64,000 nt of DNA. Origin: Sphingobacterium paucimobilis HER1398. Lineage in GTDB: Bacteria > Bacteroidota > Bacteroidia > Sphingobacteriales > Sphingobacteriaceae. Position 1 is the first letter of the stretch, and each line of letters starts with the position of its first letter. Positions 8,931-17,323 of the stretch are shown here, piece after piece. The stretch covers positions 248,001-312,000 of the forward strand of contig NZ_ATDL01000022.1 in NCBI RefSeq assembly GCF_000416985.1, given 5' to 3'. Under the pieces are notes generated by a model. The model did no database searches. It was not told where the DNA came from and saw only the letters and a program-made list of their open reading frames with translations. A program made the translations under genes and the position numbers.

Positions 8931-10019
8931 TTAAACAGTTTGTAATTCCAGTTCATTTTCTTTCACCACATTGATCCTATCACCAATATCTTTTACCCTA
9001 TCCAGTACCGCCATATACAGGGCCTGCCGCACAAACACAGCACCATGTGCCTGATCAAAGTAAAGATTGTGTCTACTATCATCAAGGCTATGGTCCAGTT
9101 CGCCGAGACGCGCCAGCGGATGCAAGATAATCGCATCCTCTTTCAGTGGACTACCAGCGTGCAGCTTGAAGTTGCTATCCATCGCCTTGTACGAATCCCC
9201 CAAGAATGCAATTGAATTCATATAGATGACATCAAGCTCTTCAACTGTACCTTCCATATCATGAGTACACAACCATGGTATTCCAGCCTCAGATAACAGC
9301 TTATTTAATTCGTCCCCTAATGGATCTGCCAATTCCGATACGATCGTTATCTTTTGGATATTATCCTTAAATAATAGTGCCATGCGCAAAAAAGAGTTGA
9401 CGGCACGCATACTTCCCGGACTCCCTAGTATACCAAGGTTTATTTTCTCTGATTCAGGCAATTCCTCATTTAAGATAGTCGGTTTCCATTTCAAGATGGC
9501 GTACCAATCTGCTAGGGCCTGCGTAGGATGTTCGCCTGAGCCATTGCCCGCATTGACAAGAGGAATCCGTAAATTCTCTCCAATCGCTGCAATCGCATCC
9601 GTTTCCGTATGCCTCAATACTACCAGATCTCCATAAGCGTTAAACATTTCACCAATATCTGATAACGACTCCCCTTTGGCCACCCCGGTATTACGGGCAC
9701 CTTCAGGTATGCTTATAATCTTGGCTTCTTGGCGCAGGGCTGCACTTTCGAAAGACAAACGTGTACGCGTACTGGGTTCGAAGAATGCTGTAATAATAAT
9801 ATTTCCTTTCAGGGCATCGGCCAGTTCCAGCTTTTTAGATTCCAATAGGGCAGCTAACTTACACAGCGTACCGACCATCTCCCTGCTGAACTGATTCACA
9901 CTGACTACAGACTGCCCGACAATTTCTCCCAACAGGGAGAAGTCTATATTGGCATTCCGAATTAAGTTTTCTGGATCAGGTTTTATCCCCTTAAACTTGT
10001 TTGTTGTTCTAGACTTCAT
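8931..10019 (-). CDS. aspartate-carbamoyltransferase-like enzyme with altered amino-acid site
   Basis: 362 residues, against about 305-310 for ordinary PyrB, with an N-terminal extension of about 34. Carbamoyl-phosphate contacts are kept: FFEPSTRTR (79-87), VAKGES (113-118), LRH (135-137), HPTQ (164-167) and Arg205. The second-substrate loop, normally YMTRVQ with the Arg and Gln that hold aspartate, reads YMNSIA (266-271). The HPLPR loop is HPLAR (300-304). By homology the enzyme should carbamoylate something, but probably not aspartate. It sits between a 40-residue membrane protein and the AsnB-like gene, with no pyrimidine genes nearby. Confidence 0.8.
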   Translation of the reverse strand: MKSRTTNKFKGIKPDPENLIRNANIDFSLLGEIVGQSVVSVNQFSREMVGTLCKLAALLESKKLELADALKGNIIITAFFEPSTRTRLSFESAALRQEAKIISIPEGARNTGVAKGESLSDIGEMFNAYGDLVVLRHTETDAIAAIGENLRIPLVNAGNGSGEHPTQALADWYAILKWKPTILNEELPESEKINLGILGSPGSMRAVNSFLRMALLFKDNIQKITIVSELADPLGDELNKLLSEAGIPWLCTHDMEGTVEELDVIYMNSIAFLGDSYKAMDSNFKLHAGSPLKEDAIILHPLARLGELDHSLDDSRHNLYFDQAHGAVFVRQALYMAVLDRVKDIGDRINVVKENELELQTV

Positions 10020-10034
10020 GTTACTCTATTTATA

Positions 10035-10157
10035 TCACCACACTTGTTTGTTGATCACATCCCTTATAAATAATACGATAAGTATCATCACACTGATTCC
10101 AATTATCACTATAGCTGTAAGAATCAGGACCTGAATAAAATTTTCAGAAAAATTCAT
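10035..10157 (-). CDS. 40-residue single-span membrane protein
   Basis: An ATG at 10157 opens a 40-codon frame ending in TGA at 10035. The product begins MNFSENFIQVLILT, has one hydrophobic span (about residues 8-31) and ends RDVINKQVW. It fills most of the gap between the symporter and the carbamoyltransferase-like gene, 15 bp before the latter, in the same direction. Small membrane subunits accompany several sodium:solute symporters, so a transporter-accessory role is a reasonable guess. No homologue is recognised. Confidence 0.5.
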   Translation of the reverse strand: MNFSENFIQVLILTAIVIIGISVMILIVLFIRDVINKQVW

Positions 10158-10202
10158 ATATACGTTGTTTAATCGTTAAAAACCGTCAATCAGCGACTGT
10201 AC

Positions 10203-11633
10203 CTAACTCGTAGGCTCCTCATCCAATTTCTTCCAATCAAAATCTGCAGGGAATAGATACGTGCAGAGTACCACCGTAATCATGGAAACCGCTGCTCCTA
10301 CCAGCGACGAGGTGTACCATCCGATGTACATATAACTCCATAATCCGGCAACAGATCCCAGTATCATCCCCCATAATGCGCCTTTAGTATTGGCTTTTTT
10401 CCAAAACAGTCCTGTTGCAATCGGCCATATCGTACTTCCCACCATAGGCCCTGCTAGAAACAGGATACTTGCGAGTGTACCGATATTGGGGAGACAGAGC
10501 ATCCACGCCACAAAACCAACAAGAAGTATCATATAAGTAGCAAACTTCTTAAGCTGTCGTTCAGTAGCCTGTGGCCTAAACAATTTTCGGTACACATCCT
10601 GGGTAATCAGATCCGATATCGCCGCCAATACCGCATCGATACTGGAAGCCAGCGAACAGAACAATACAATAAACACCACAATAGCACCTACAGGTCCTAA
10701 CACTTCGGCCGCTACTGTAGGGCCCACCATATCCGGACGTGTAATATTGATACCCAGCGAATCACTCGCCAAAGCGATAAACCCTGCTGCAATGGGGATC
10801 GGTATCCATAATAATCCTGCCAGGCGGAATGCTTTCTTCCCCACGCCCTTGCGTAGCGCAAACGTACGGCTCCACCATACATTGCTATGGAAAACCTCGC
10901 CCATGCTAAATAACAGGTTGTTAAAAATAGCCATCAGCGCTGCTGGGAAAAAGAGGCTCAGTAACATAGGCCTATCCTGCTCAAGGCCAGTGTATATCGT
11001 ATCAAAATCGACATAACTATAGATACCTATACCGACCACCACAATACCTATCATAATTAATAACGATTGTATATAATCTGTACCAATCACAGCGTATAGC
11101 CCTCCAAACAGGGTGTATCCCACGCAGACTGCGATAATGACCGTCATTCCCATGTCGTAGGGAATACCCGCTATCGAATGCATCAATATCCCTCCTGCCA
11201 TCCCCATACTGACCAACCAGATCAGACTGTAGAATACACTGATAAATAGAAACAATATCCAGGCTGTTTTGCCATATCTCAACCGTATAAAGTCGCCACT
11301 GGTATATCCTTTGGGCATCAATTGACGGATACGCTGTGCCAATGGTGCAAACAGGAGAAGGCCTATCGCTGCCGTAGCATAGGCCAACATCCCCCACGCC
11401 CCCATTTCCAAGACAAATTGAGGTGCGAGCATGGTGGTATTGGAAGTCACCCAAGTAGCCATTACTGTAGCCGTTCCCAAGGCCATGCCCACATTACGGC
11501 CAGCCAGCATATGTCCATCCAGATTCTTTGATTTACGTCCCCAATAGAGCCCGAGTCCAAGCCAAAGTATACTCAAAACAGCGAGCAGCCCCCACCCGAC
11601 AGACGAAGGTACTATGTATAATATATGTATCAT
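10203..11633 (-). CDS. sodium:solute symporter (SSS family)
   Basis: 476 residues, about 13 membrane segments. The SSS signature is present as FGGLYAVIGTDYIQSLLIM, and the N-terminal part has LAGRNVGMALGTATVMATW. The general shape recalls permeases for small polar solutes; the substrate cannot be read from sequence. It sits in the inner membrane and couples uptake to the sodium gradient. The start lies 7 bp after the stop of the upstream FN3-like gene, and a 40-residue membrane protein plus two amino-acid-type enzymes follow. It probably imports the substrate of those enzymes. Confidence 0.85.
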   Translation of the reverse strand: MIHILYIVPSSVGWGLLAVLSILWLGLGLYWGRKSKNLDGHMLAGRNVGMALGTATVMATWVTSNTTMLAPQFVLEMGAWGMLAYATAAIGLLLFAPLAQRIRQLMPKGYTSGDFIRLRYGKTAWILFLFISVFYSLIWLVSMGMAGGILMHSIAGIPYDMGMTVIIAVCVGYTLFGGLYAVIGTDYIQSLLIMIGIVVVGIGIYSYVDFDTIYTGLEQDRPMLLSLFFPAALMAIFNNLLFSMGEVFHSNVWWSRTFALRKGVGKKAFRLAGLLWIPIPIAAGFIALASDSLGINITRPDMVGPTVAAEVLGPVGAIVVFIVLFCSLASSIDAVLAAISDLITQDVYRKLFRPQATERQLKKFATYMILLVGFVAWMLCLPNIGTLASILFLAGPMVGSTIWPIATGLFWKKANTKGALWGMILGSVAGLWSYMYIGWYTSSLVGAAVSMITVVLCTYLFPADFDWKKLDEEPTS

Positions 11634-11640
11634 TTAATTA

Positions 11641-12066
11641 CTAATTAGGCGAGTTAAGATTTAAATAATTTCTCACCACCAACACTGTGGTGAGAATAAA
11701 TACCAAGGCACCGAGCATGAGTAGAGAAATTGCTAATTGGATGGGATGATGTTTGACTTCTAATTCGACTACATTAGAATAATCACCATGTTGGTTACGT
11801 AGGCGGTAATAATAGGTTCCATCATTTAGGCCTGATAAAAAGGTTCCCTGGTCAGGCCCTGAATATCTTATTTTAGGTTCATAAAAGCGTTGATCACTAG
11901 CCTCTTCGAGCTCGTACAGCTGTTTGTCGGAACTTTTCCAAGCGAGCTTAATAATGCCCTGTTGAGTCTGTGTCCCCTTGACCACTTCGAGCACAGGAAT
12001 ATCCGATCGTGCACAACGCACGAATAAAACAAAAAATACAGCAATCAATAAGTAATACTTAAGCAT
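11641..12066 (-). CDS. secreted FN3-like domain protein with C-terminal membrane anchor
   Basis: 141 residues. A signal peptide (1-20, ending FVRCARS; the Cys may be lipidated but the lipobox is poor) is followed by one fibronectin-III-like domain with LAWKSSD, YELEEASD and DGTYYYRLRN strands, then a hydrophobic span near 113-131 and a short tail. The domain should face the periplasm. It is the first gene of the operon that continues with the symporter 7 bp downstream. It may be a binding or scaffolding partner for the transporter. No specific family is recognised. Confidence 0.6.
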   Translation of the reverse strand: MLKYYLLIAVFFVLFVRCARSDIPVLEVVKGTQTQQGIIKLAWKSSDKQLYELEEASDQRFYEPKIRYSGPDQGTFLSGLNDGTYYYRLRNQHGDYSNVVELEVKHHPIQLAISLLMLGALVFILTTVLVVRNYLNLNSPN

Positions 12067-12142
12067 AATTCTTATTTAATTAATAAAATTTTAGATTATT
12101 GTTGACGGGAGCTTATTACGGCCGGGGTCAACACCCATGAAT

Positions 12143-12162
12143 TTTGTAGAACGTACTACAAA
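12143..12162. promoter_or_regulatory. 20-bp near-perfect palindrome, candidate operator
   Basis: TTTGTAGAACGTACTACAAA matches its own reverse complement at 9 of 10 half-site positions. It lies 77 bp upstream of the FN3/symporter/carbamoyltransferase operon start in the divergent spacer with the chromate-type transporter gene. Position and symmetry suggest a dimeric regulator site. The rest of the 12067-12418 spacer is AT-rich without another clear element. Confidence 0.4.
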
Positions 12163-12418
12163 GGTTGAAGTAATGATCTGGAATTCCAAAGAATAATCCG
12201 ACTTTTTTCCCTAAAAAGTAAGATTATTTTTTTCAAAAAAGCGTAGAAAATAGGGTACTTTTTTTACATGACCTAGCATTGCTGATCACTTTTCTTTATA
12301 GTTGAAAAATGATTATATTGTTTGTCACTATTTCATAAAAAACCGAAACAATAACTTAACATACAATCTTTGTCTAAGGGGATGAATTTATGTAGGTTTG
12401 GCTAATCAAGAATATCTT

Positions 12419-13549
12419 ATGCACGAACAGGTTCGTCTTTGGGACATAGCCATACTTTTTCTAAAACTTGGGATCATCGGATTTGGTGGCCCTGCTGCCC
12501 ACATCGCCATGATGCGGGATGAGGTCGTACACAAAAGGAAATGGATGAACGACCAAAAGTTTGTTGATCTATTGGGAGCAACCAACCTTATTCCCGGTCC
12601 CAACAGTACAGAACTTGCAATCCATATCGGATATGATAAGGGAGGATGGCGCGGACTGATAATAGCTGGTTTATGCTTTATTCTGCCAGCAGTACTGATT
12701 ACTGGTGTATTTGCCTGGTTATACAAAAAATATGGACATCTCCCCGTAGTACACCAATTCGTATACGGCATAAAGCCCGCCATAATCGCTGTTATACTGA
12801 ACGCCCTGATTCCCCTGCTCAGGACATCCTTCAAAAATGCCCTATTGATAACCCTCGGCGTATCCGTTTTTATCCTTTCATTTTTAGGTATTTCTGAACT
12901 CTACCTGATGTTTGGAGCAGGTCTATTGGCTATGGTCATCCATCACTACCGCTATACGAACCGCAGTCACTTTCGGAGTATCGCACCCTTATTTCTGATG
13001 ACCGGATTCCAACAAAGCTTCTTCAGTTCAAAAAACATCGAATTGTTTTGGATATTCCTTAAAATAGGCTCGATACTTTACGGCAGTGGCTACGTCCTTT
13101 TTGCCTTTCTCGACACAGAATTGGTTGCGACAGGCATGCTCTCGCGCCAAGAGCTTATTGATGCCATTGCCGTGGGACAATTTAGTCCCGGTCCGGTATT
13201 TTCATCCGTCACATTTATAGGCTATCAGATTAATGGCTTCACAGGTGCAGTCCTATCGACTATCGCTATTTTTACCCCTTCCTTTCTACTGGTGGCTCTA
13301 CTCGTTCCGTTGGTCAAAAAGATGCGCAATTCCGCAGCTTTCTCTTCGTTTTTGGACGCCGTAAATGTAAGCGCTATTGCTATGATTGCTGTTATATGTT
13401 TCGAAATGGGAAAAGAAACCATCTATAACTGGCAGACATTATCTATTGCACTACTCACTATGGTCATACTTCTTCGTTTTCGAAAGACAAACAGCGCTTT
13501 TATTATTATAGGAGGCGCAGTGATGGGCTACCTCTTAACGCAATTGTAA
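12419..13549 (+). CDS. chrA: chromate-transporter (CHR) family protein
   Basis: 376 residues from the ATG at 12419, two homologous CHR halves. The first has FGGPAAHIAMMRDEVV and LIPGPNSTELAIHIGY; the second has YGSGYVLFAFL and GQFSPGPVFSSVTFIGY. Family members export chromate in exchange for another anion in some bacteria, but many are uncharacterised. An in-frame TTG at 12398 would add seven residues; the ATG is preferred because TTG starts are rare in the phylum and the family begins close to this point. Single gene, divergent from the operon on its left. Confidence 0.85.
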   Translation: MHEQVRLWDIAILFLKLGIIGFGGPAAHIAMMRDEVVHKRKWMNDQKFVDLLGATNLIPGPNSTELAIHIGYDKGGWRGLIIAGLCFILPAVLITGVFAWLYKKYGHLPVVHQFVYGIKPAIIAVILNALIPLLRTSFKNALLITLGVSVFILSFLGISELYLMFGAGLLAMVIHHYRYTNRSHFRSIAPLFLMTGFQQSFFSSKNIELFWIFLKIGSILYGSGYVLFAFLDTELVATGMLSRQELIDAIAVGQFSPGPVFSSVTFIGYQINGFTGAVLSTIAIFTPSFLLVALLVPLVKKMRNSAAFSSFLDAVNVSAIAMIAVICFEMGKETIYNWQTLSIALLTMVILLRFRKTNSAFIIIGGAVMGYLLTQL

Positions 13550-13579
13550 GTTCCTATTTGTTCGGCAAAGTACTGATTA

Positions 13580-14257
13580 CTACAAAAAAGATTTTATATG
13601 ATCGTTGTAACCATAAATTGCTAAGATATCCCCTCTTTCCAGCTTGGTATCCGGTTTGGGTATACCATGCAATACTGTAGTGACCACACTTCGTCCAAAG
13701 GTAGTTTCCTTTTCCGTACTTTTTAATATCGTCAGTACCAGCAATTCATACTTTTCCCGGAAACCAATTTCCTGAATCGTCTTGCCAATATACTTTTCAG
13801 GCACCAAAGCCTCTACAATCGAGTAGTTGCTGTTCAATTCAAAAGAATCTACCAACCCCGACATGCATAAGCGTTTAGACCAGCGCTCGGCCGATTCCTC
13901 TTCTGGGTGGGCTATTTCTGAAACCCCCAAGGCACCCAAGACCTTTTCATGCAGTCTATTCACGGCTCTACTGATGAGCCGCTTTACATTGGCTTCTTTA
14001 CACAATGCCGTAACCATGATATTAGCACCTTCATCCTCGCCTATTGCCACGATAAATACATCCGTATTTTTGTGAGGCAATGAATAGAAAGCAGCTTCAT
14101 CTGTGGCGTCTAGGCAGACTGTATGCGTTATTTTTTCCTTGAGTGCGGTTACCTTTTCAAGGCGGCGATCCACACCGATTACCTCATTGCCCTGCATGGT
14201 CAGTTTTTCTGCCAAAGAGGCTCCAAAATTACCAAGACCTATAATTATAAATTTCAT
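13580..14257 (-). CDS. ktrA: potassium uptake regulatory subunit KtrA (RCK protein)
   Basis: 225 residues. The N-terminal RCK domain has the nucleotide-binding GLGNFG (residues 7-12) and GVDRR; a C-terminal RCK_C domain follows (about 140-225, VPEKYIGKTIQEIGFREKY). It forms a cytoplasmic octameric ring that binds ATP/ADP and gates the KtrB channel. The gene starts 4 bp after the ktrB stop, so the pair is cotranscribed with the membrane subunit first. Confidence 0.93.
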   Translation of the reverse strand: MKFIIIGLGNFGASLAEKLTMQGNEVIGVDRRLEKVTALKEKITHTVCLDATDEAAFYSLPHKNTDVFIVAIGEDEGANIMVTALCKEANVKRLISRAVNRLHEKVLGALGVSEIAHPEEESAERWSKRLCMSGLVDSFELNSNYSIVEALVPEKYIGKTIQEIGFREKYELLVLTILKSTEKETTFGRSVVTTVLHGIPKPDTKLERGDILAIYGYNDHIKSFL

Positions 14258-14261
14258 CTTC

Positions 14262-15644
14262 TTAATATATTGTAAGCTCTTCTGGAGCGTATCTATACTG
14301 TATATAATTCACTTTTTTTATAAATGCAATCAATACCGACAACATAGTGACCCGTCCGATAAACATAAGCATGATCAACACTATTTTGCTCCCTGTCAAA
14401 AGAGTCCCTGTAACTCCCAGGGAGAGTCCTACTGTGCTATAGGCCGAAAAACATTCAAATGCAATATCCAACAAAGGTCTCTCTGGTTCAATAAATGAAA
14501 TGGCAAAAACCGCCAATCCTATCACCATCAAAGACAGGAACATAGTAGCAAAAGCACGTTGGATCGTGATCGAAGCGATCTCCCGGCGAAATACATCTGT
14601 CCTGTTCTTCCCCCTTGCCATACTCCATACATTCAGCACCGCTACAGCAAACGTACTGGTCTTGATACCACCACCTGTCGAATTCGGTGAAGCCCCAATC
14701 CACATCAACAACATCACAAATAAGATACTGGAAAAATGGAGCTGTGCGAAATCAATACTATTAAACCCTGCGGTCCTCGGTGTAGTTGCCGTTGCAAATG
14801 CAATGACCAATTTGCCCAGTCCCTCATGGCCGGAAAATACATGACCATATTCATTGAGATAGAGCACTATCGTAGCTATCACTGTAATCAGCCCCGTCGT
14901 AATCAGGTTGACCTTACTGTTCATCGTCATAATCCAAGGTCGGTAATAGTTTTCATTGAGCGTCCATTTTTTCAACAATCTATTGACCACATGCTTGAGG
15001 TATTTCAGCACATTGATTACAATGGGGAATCCCAAGCCTCCAAAAATATAAATACAGGCTATGATAAACTGAAAACCATAATTATGAATCACCATACCAT
15101 CCATAAGCCCCAAGGGTAAGGTTGAAAAGCCTGCATTACAGAAAGATGAAACGGCATGAAATAGCGAAACAAAGATCTTTTCTCCTACGCCGATATAAGT
15201 CAGCCCATGGAGACTCCAATAGATTGCAGCGGCACCCACTAACTCGATACCGAATGTTATTAATATCGTACGTTTTAACAAAACAAACACTTCTCCTAGA
15301 CGTTCGGTATTCGAAAAATCCCGTATAGCCAACTGATTTTCGTAGCTACTCCCCCCCTTTAAGAAATACGTAAATAATCCGGCAAACGATAAAATACCGA
15401 TTCCACCTGCCTGTATCAACAATAGAATAAAGAGATGGCCCCAACCTGTAAAATGACTCGCCGTGTCTACAACGACCAAACCTGTGACACATACCGCACT
15501 AGTAGCCGTAAACAATGCATCTACCCACGAAATCGGTTCTTTCAGTGCTATAGGTACCTTTAACAAAAATGTTCCAAATAGAATCAGCCCCAAAAAACTA
15601 GATATAAATAGCTGCGCTGGATTAAATAGACGTTTTCGAATCAC
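14262..15644 (-). CDS. ktrB: potassium translocating subunit KtrB (TrkH family)
   Basis: 460 residues with the four pore loops of the Trk/Ktr superfamily: TSAVCVTGLVV (48-58), SSFCNAGFSTLP, TTPRTAGFNSID and FSAYSTVGLSLG, each with the central filter glycine. It conducts K+, often with Na+ coupling, through the inner membrane. The frame starts at a GTG (15644); no ATG lies close by before the first membrane segment. ktrA follows at once. An AGCS symporter is transcribed divergently 230 bp away, and nothing distinctive is seen in that spacer. Confidence 0.93.
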   Translation of the reverse strand: MIRKRLFNPAQLFISSFLGLILFGTFLLKVPIALKEPISWVDALFTATSAVCVTGLVVVDTASHFTGWGHLFILLLIQAGGIGILSFAGLFTYFLKGGSSYENQLAIRDFSNTERLGEVFVLLKRTILITFGIELVGAAAIYWSLHGLTYIGVGEKIFVSLFHAVSSFCNAGFSTLPLGLMDGMVIHNYGFQFIIACIYIFGGLGFPIVINVLKYLKHVVNRLLKKWTLNENYYRPWIMTMNSKVNLITTGLITVIATIVLYLNEYGHVFSGHEGLGKLVIAFATATTPRTAGFNSIDFAQLHFSSILFVMLLMWIGASPNSTGGGIKTSTFAVAVLNVWSMARGKNRTDVFRREIASITIQRAFATMFLSLMVIGLAVFAISFIEPERPLLDIAFECFSAYSTVGLSLGVTGTLLTGSKIVLIMLMFIGRVTMLSVLIAFIKKVNYIQYRYAPEELTIY

Positions 15645-15874
15645 CGTTTTAAATTATACACAAAACTAAAAAAATATCATAAGCATCACCGCTCATATCA
15701 AAAGAAAATAACACCCTATTTTCTGTCTATCAAGCTGACAAACCTAGAAATAATTAAACATTCCTTTTCATCATAAACATTACATATATATCAAAAGACA
15801 TTCCATAAACACAATCTATGCAGTAATTCAAGCAATGCCGAACTGTTTTAATTATTTTAGCAAGCTATGAACCT

Positions 15875-17323
15875 ATGCAACTGCAATACATGGAAGATTT
15901 GATAACCAAAGTTTATAATGTGATATGGAGTGATGCGCTGGTCTATCTTTGTCTTATCACAGGTATCTATTTTACGGTCCGGTTTAAATTTCCGCAACTC
16001 ACACAACTCCGAGAGATGGTACGTCTCCTTTTCAAAGGCAGTAGTTCGGACAAAGGGATATCCTCCTTTCAGGCCTTTTCACTAGCGATCTCAGGCCGGG
16101 TCGGCACGGGTAATATCGCAGGTGTCGCTACCGCCATAGGGATGGGAGGACCGGGCGCCGTATTCTGGATGTGGATCATTGCATTTCTAGGCAGTGCATC
16201 GGCTATCGTTGAGGCTACTCTGGGACAGATGTACAAGGAAGTAGACCAGGGAGAATATCGCGGAGGGCCGGCGTTCTATATCTTAAAAGGACTACGTTCC
16301 AAAATATTTGCCTGGACATTTGCCATCGTTACCATCATTAGCACAGGCTTCCTTCTTCCGAGCGTACAGAGCAATAGCATTAGTGTCGCTGTCGAGAAGG
16401 CATTCGCTATCCCTCCCCTCTTCACCGCCCTATTCCTAGCGGGTTTATTAGGCTTTATTATCATCGGTGGGGTAAAGCGTATCAGCAAGGTCGCCGAATT
16501 TGTTGTTCCTTTTATGGCCGGAGCCTACATCCTTATGGCTATCGTTATTATCGTCCTCAACCTTCAAGAGGTGCCCAGTGTTTTGGCACTCATAGTTAAA
16601 TCGGCCTTTAACATGGAGGCCACTTTTGGTGCCGTGGCCGGCAGCGCCATAGCCTGGGGCGTAAAACGCGGCATCTATAGCAATGAAGCCGGTCAAGGTA
16701 CTGCTCCTCACGCAGCAGCAGCGGCCGAGGTTTCGCACCCGATCAAACAAGGTCTGGTACAAGGTTTTTCGGTTTATGTAGACACTCTGTTCGTATGCAC
16801 CGCCACTGCATTGATGATTCTATTCACTGGACAGTACAATGTACAGACACCCGAAGGAGGCTTTATCGTCGAACATATTCCAGGTGTAGAAATGGGTCCT
16901 GCGTTCACGCAACAGGCCGTAGCGCATCACTTCCCGGCGTTTGGGAATATCTTTGTAGCCCTGGCACTGACATTTTTCGCTTTCACCACGATCATGGCCT
17001 ACTATTACATCGCCGAAAGTAATGTCAGCTTTATCAGCAAACAGGCCTCAAAACGTATTATCGTCTGGTTACTACGTATACTTATTCTTATCTCTGTCTA
17101 CATGGGCTGTGTGAGCACTGCCGAATCTGCATGGACTTTGGGTGATATCGGTGTAGGAATGATGGCGTGGCTCAATCTTGTTGCGATCATACTACTCCAC
17201 AACAAGGTGTATAAACTCTATAAAGATTATCAAGAACAATTGTCTCGTAAGGAAGACCCTATATTTGACAACAGTAAATTAAACTTTAGAAATATGGGCT
17301 TTTGGTCGGGAAGAAAAGAATAA
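15875..17323 (+). CDS. alanine/glycine:cation symporter (AGCS family)
   Basis: 482 residues, about 11 membrane spans. The family hallmark GIYSNEAGQGTAPHAAAAAE is near residues 268-287, and SGRVGTGNIAGVATAIGMGGPG is near 70. Such carriers import alanine or glycine with Na+ or H+ across the inner membrane. An alternative ATG five codons downstream (MEDLITKV) is possible. The stop codon touches the stop of the convergent beta-propeller gene with no spacer, and no hairpin is seen there. Confidence 0.92.
   Translation: MQLQYMEDLITKVYNVIWSDALVYLCLITGIYFTVRFKFPQLTQLREMVRLLFKGSSSDKGISSFQAFSLAISGRVGTGNIAGVATAIGMGGPGAVFWMWIIAFLGSASAIVEATLGQMYKEVDQGEYRGGPAFYILKGLRSKIFAWTFAIVTIISTGFLLPSVQSNSISVAVEKAFAIPPLFTALFLAGLLGFIIIGGVKRISKVAEFVVPFMAGAYILMAIVIIVLNLQEVPSVLALIVKSAFNMEATFGAVAGSAIAWGVKRGIYSNEAGQGTAPHAAAAAEVSHPIKQGLVQGFSVYVDTLFVCTATALMILFTGQYNVQTPEGGFIVEHIPGVEMGPAFTQQAVAHHFPAFGNIFVALALTFFAFTTIMAYYYIAESNVSFISKQASKRIIVWLLRILILISVYMGCVSTAESAWTLGDIGVGMMAWLNLVAIILLHNKVYKLYKDYQEQLSRKEDPIFDNSKLNFRNMGFWSGRKE

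Noticed and set aside
8931..10019. Housekeeping pyrB
   Set aside because: Aspartate-binding Arg/Gln are replaced, the protein is 50 residues too long, and the neighbours are not pyrimidine genes.
11017..11454. 145-codon leftward frame
   Set aside because: Alternate frame of the SSS symporter; the symporter frame carries the family signature.
14736..15119. 127-codon rightward frame
   Set aside because: Antisense to the pore loops of ktrB, which is clearly the real gene.
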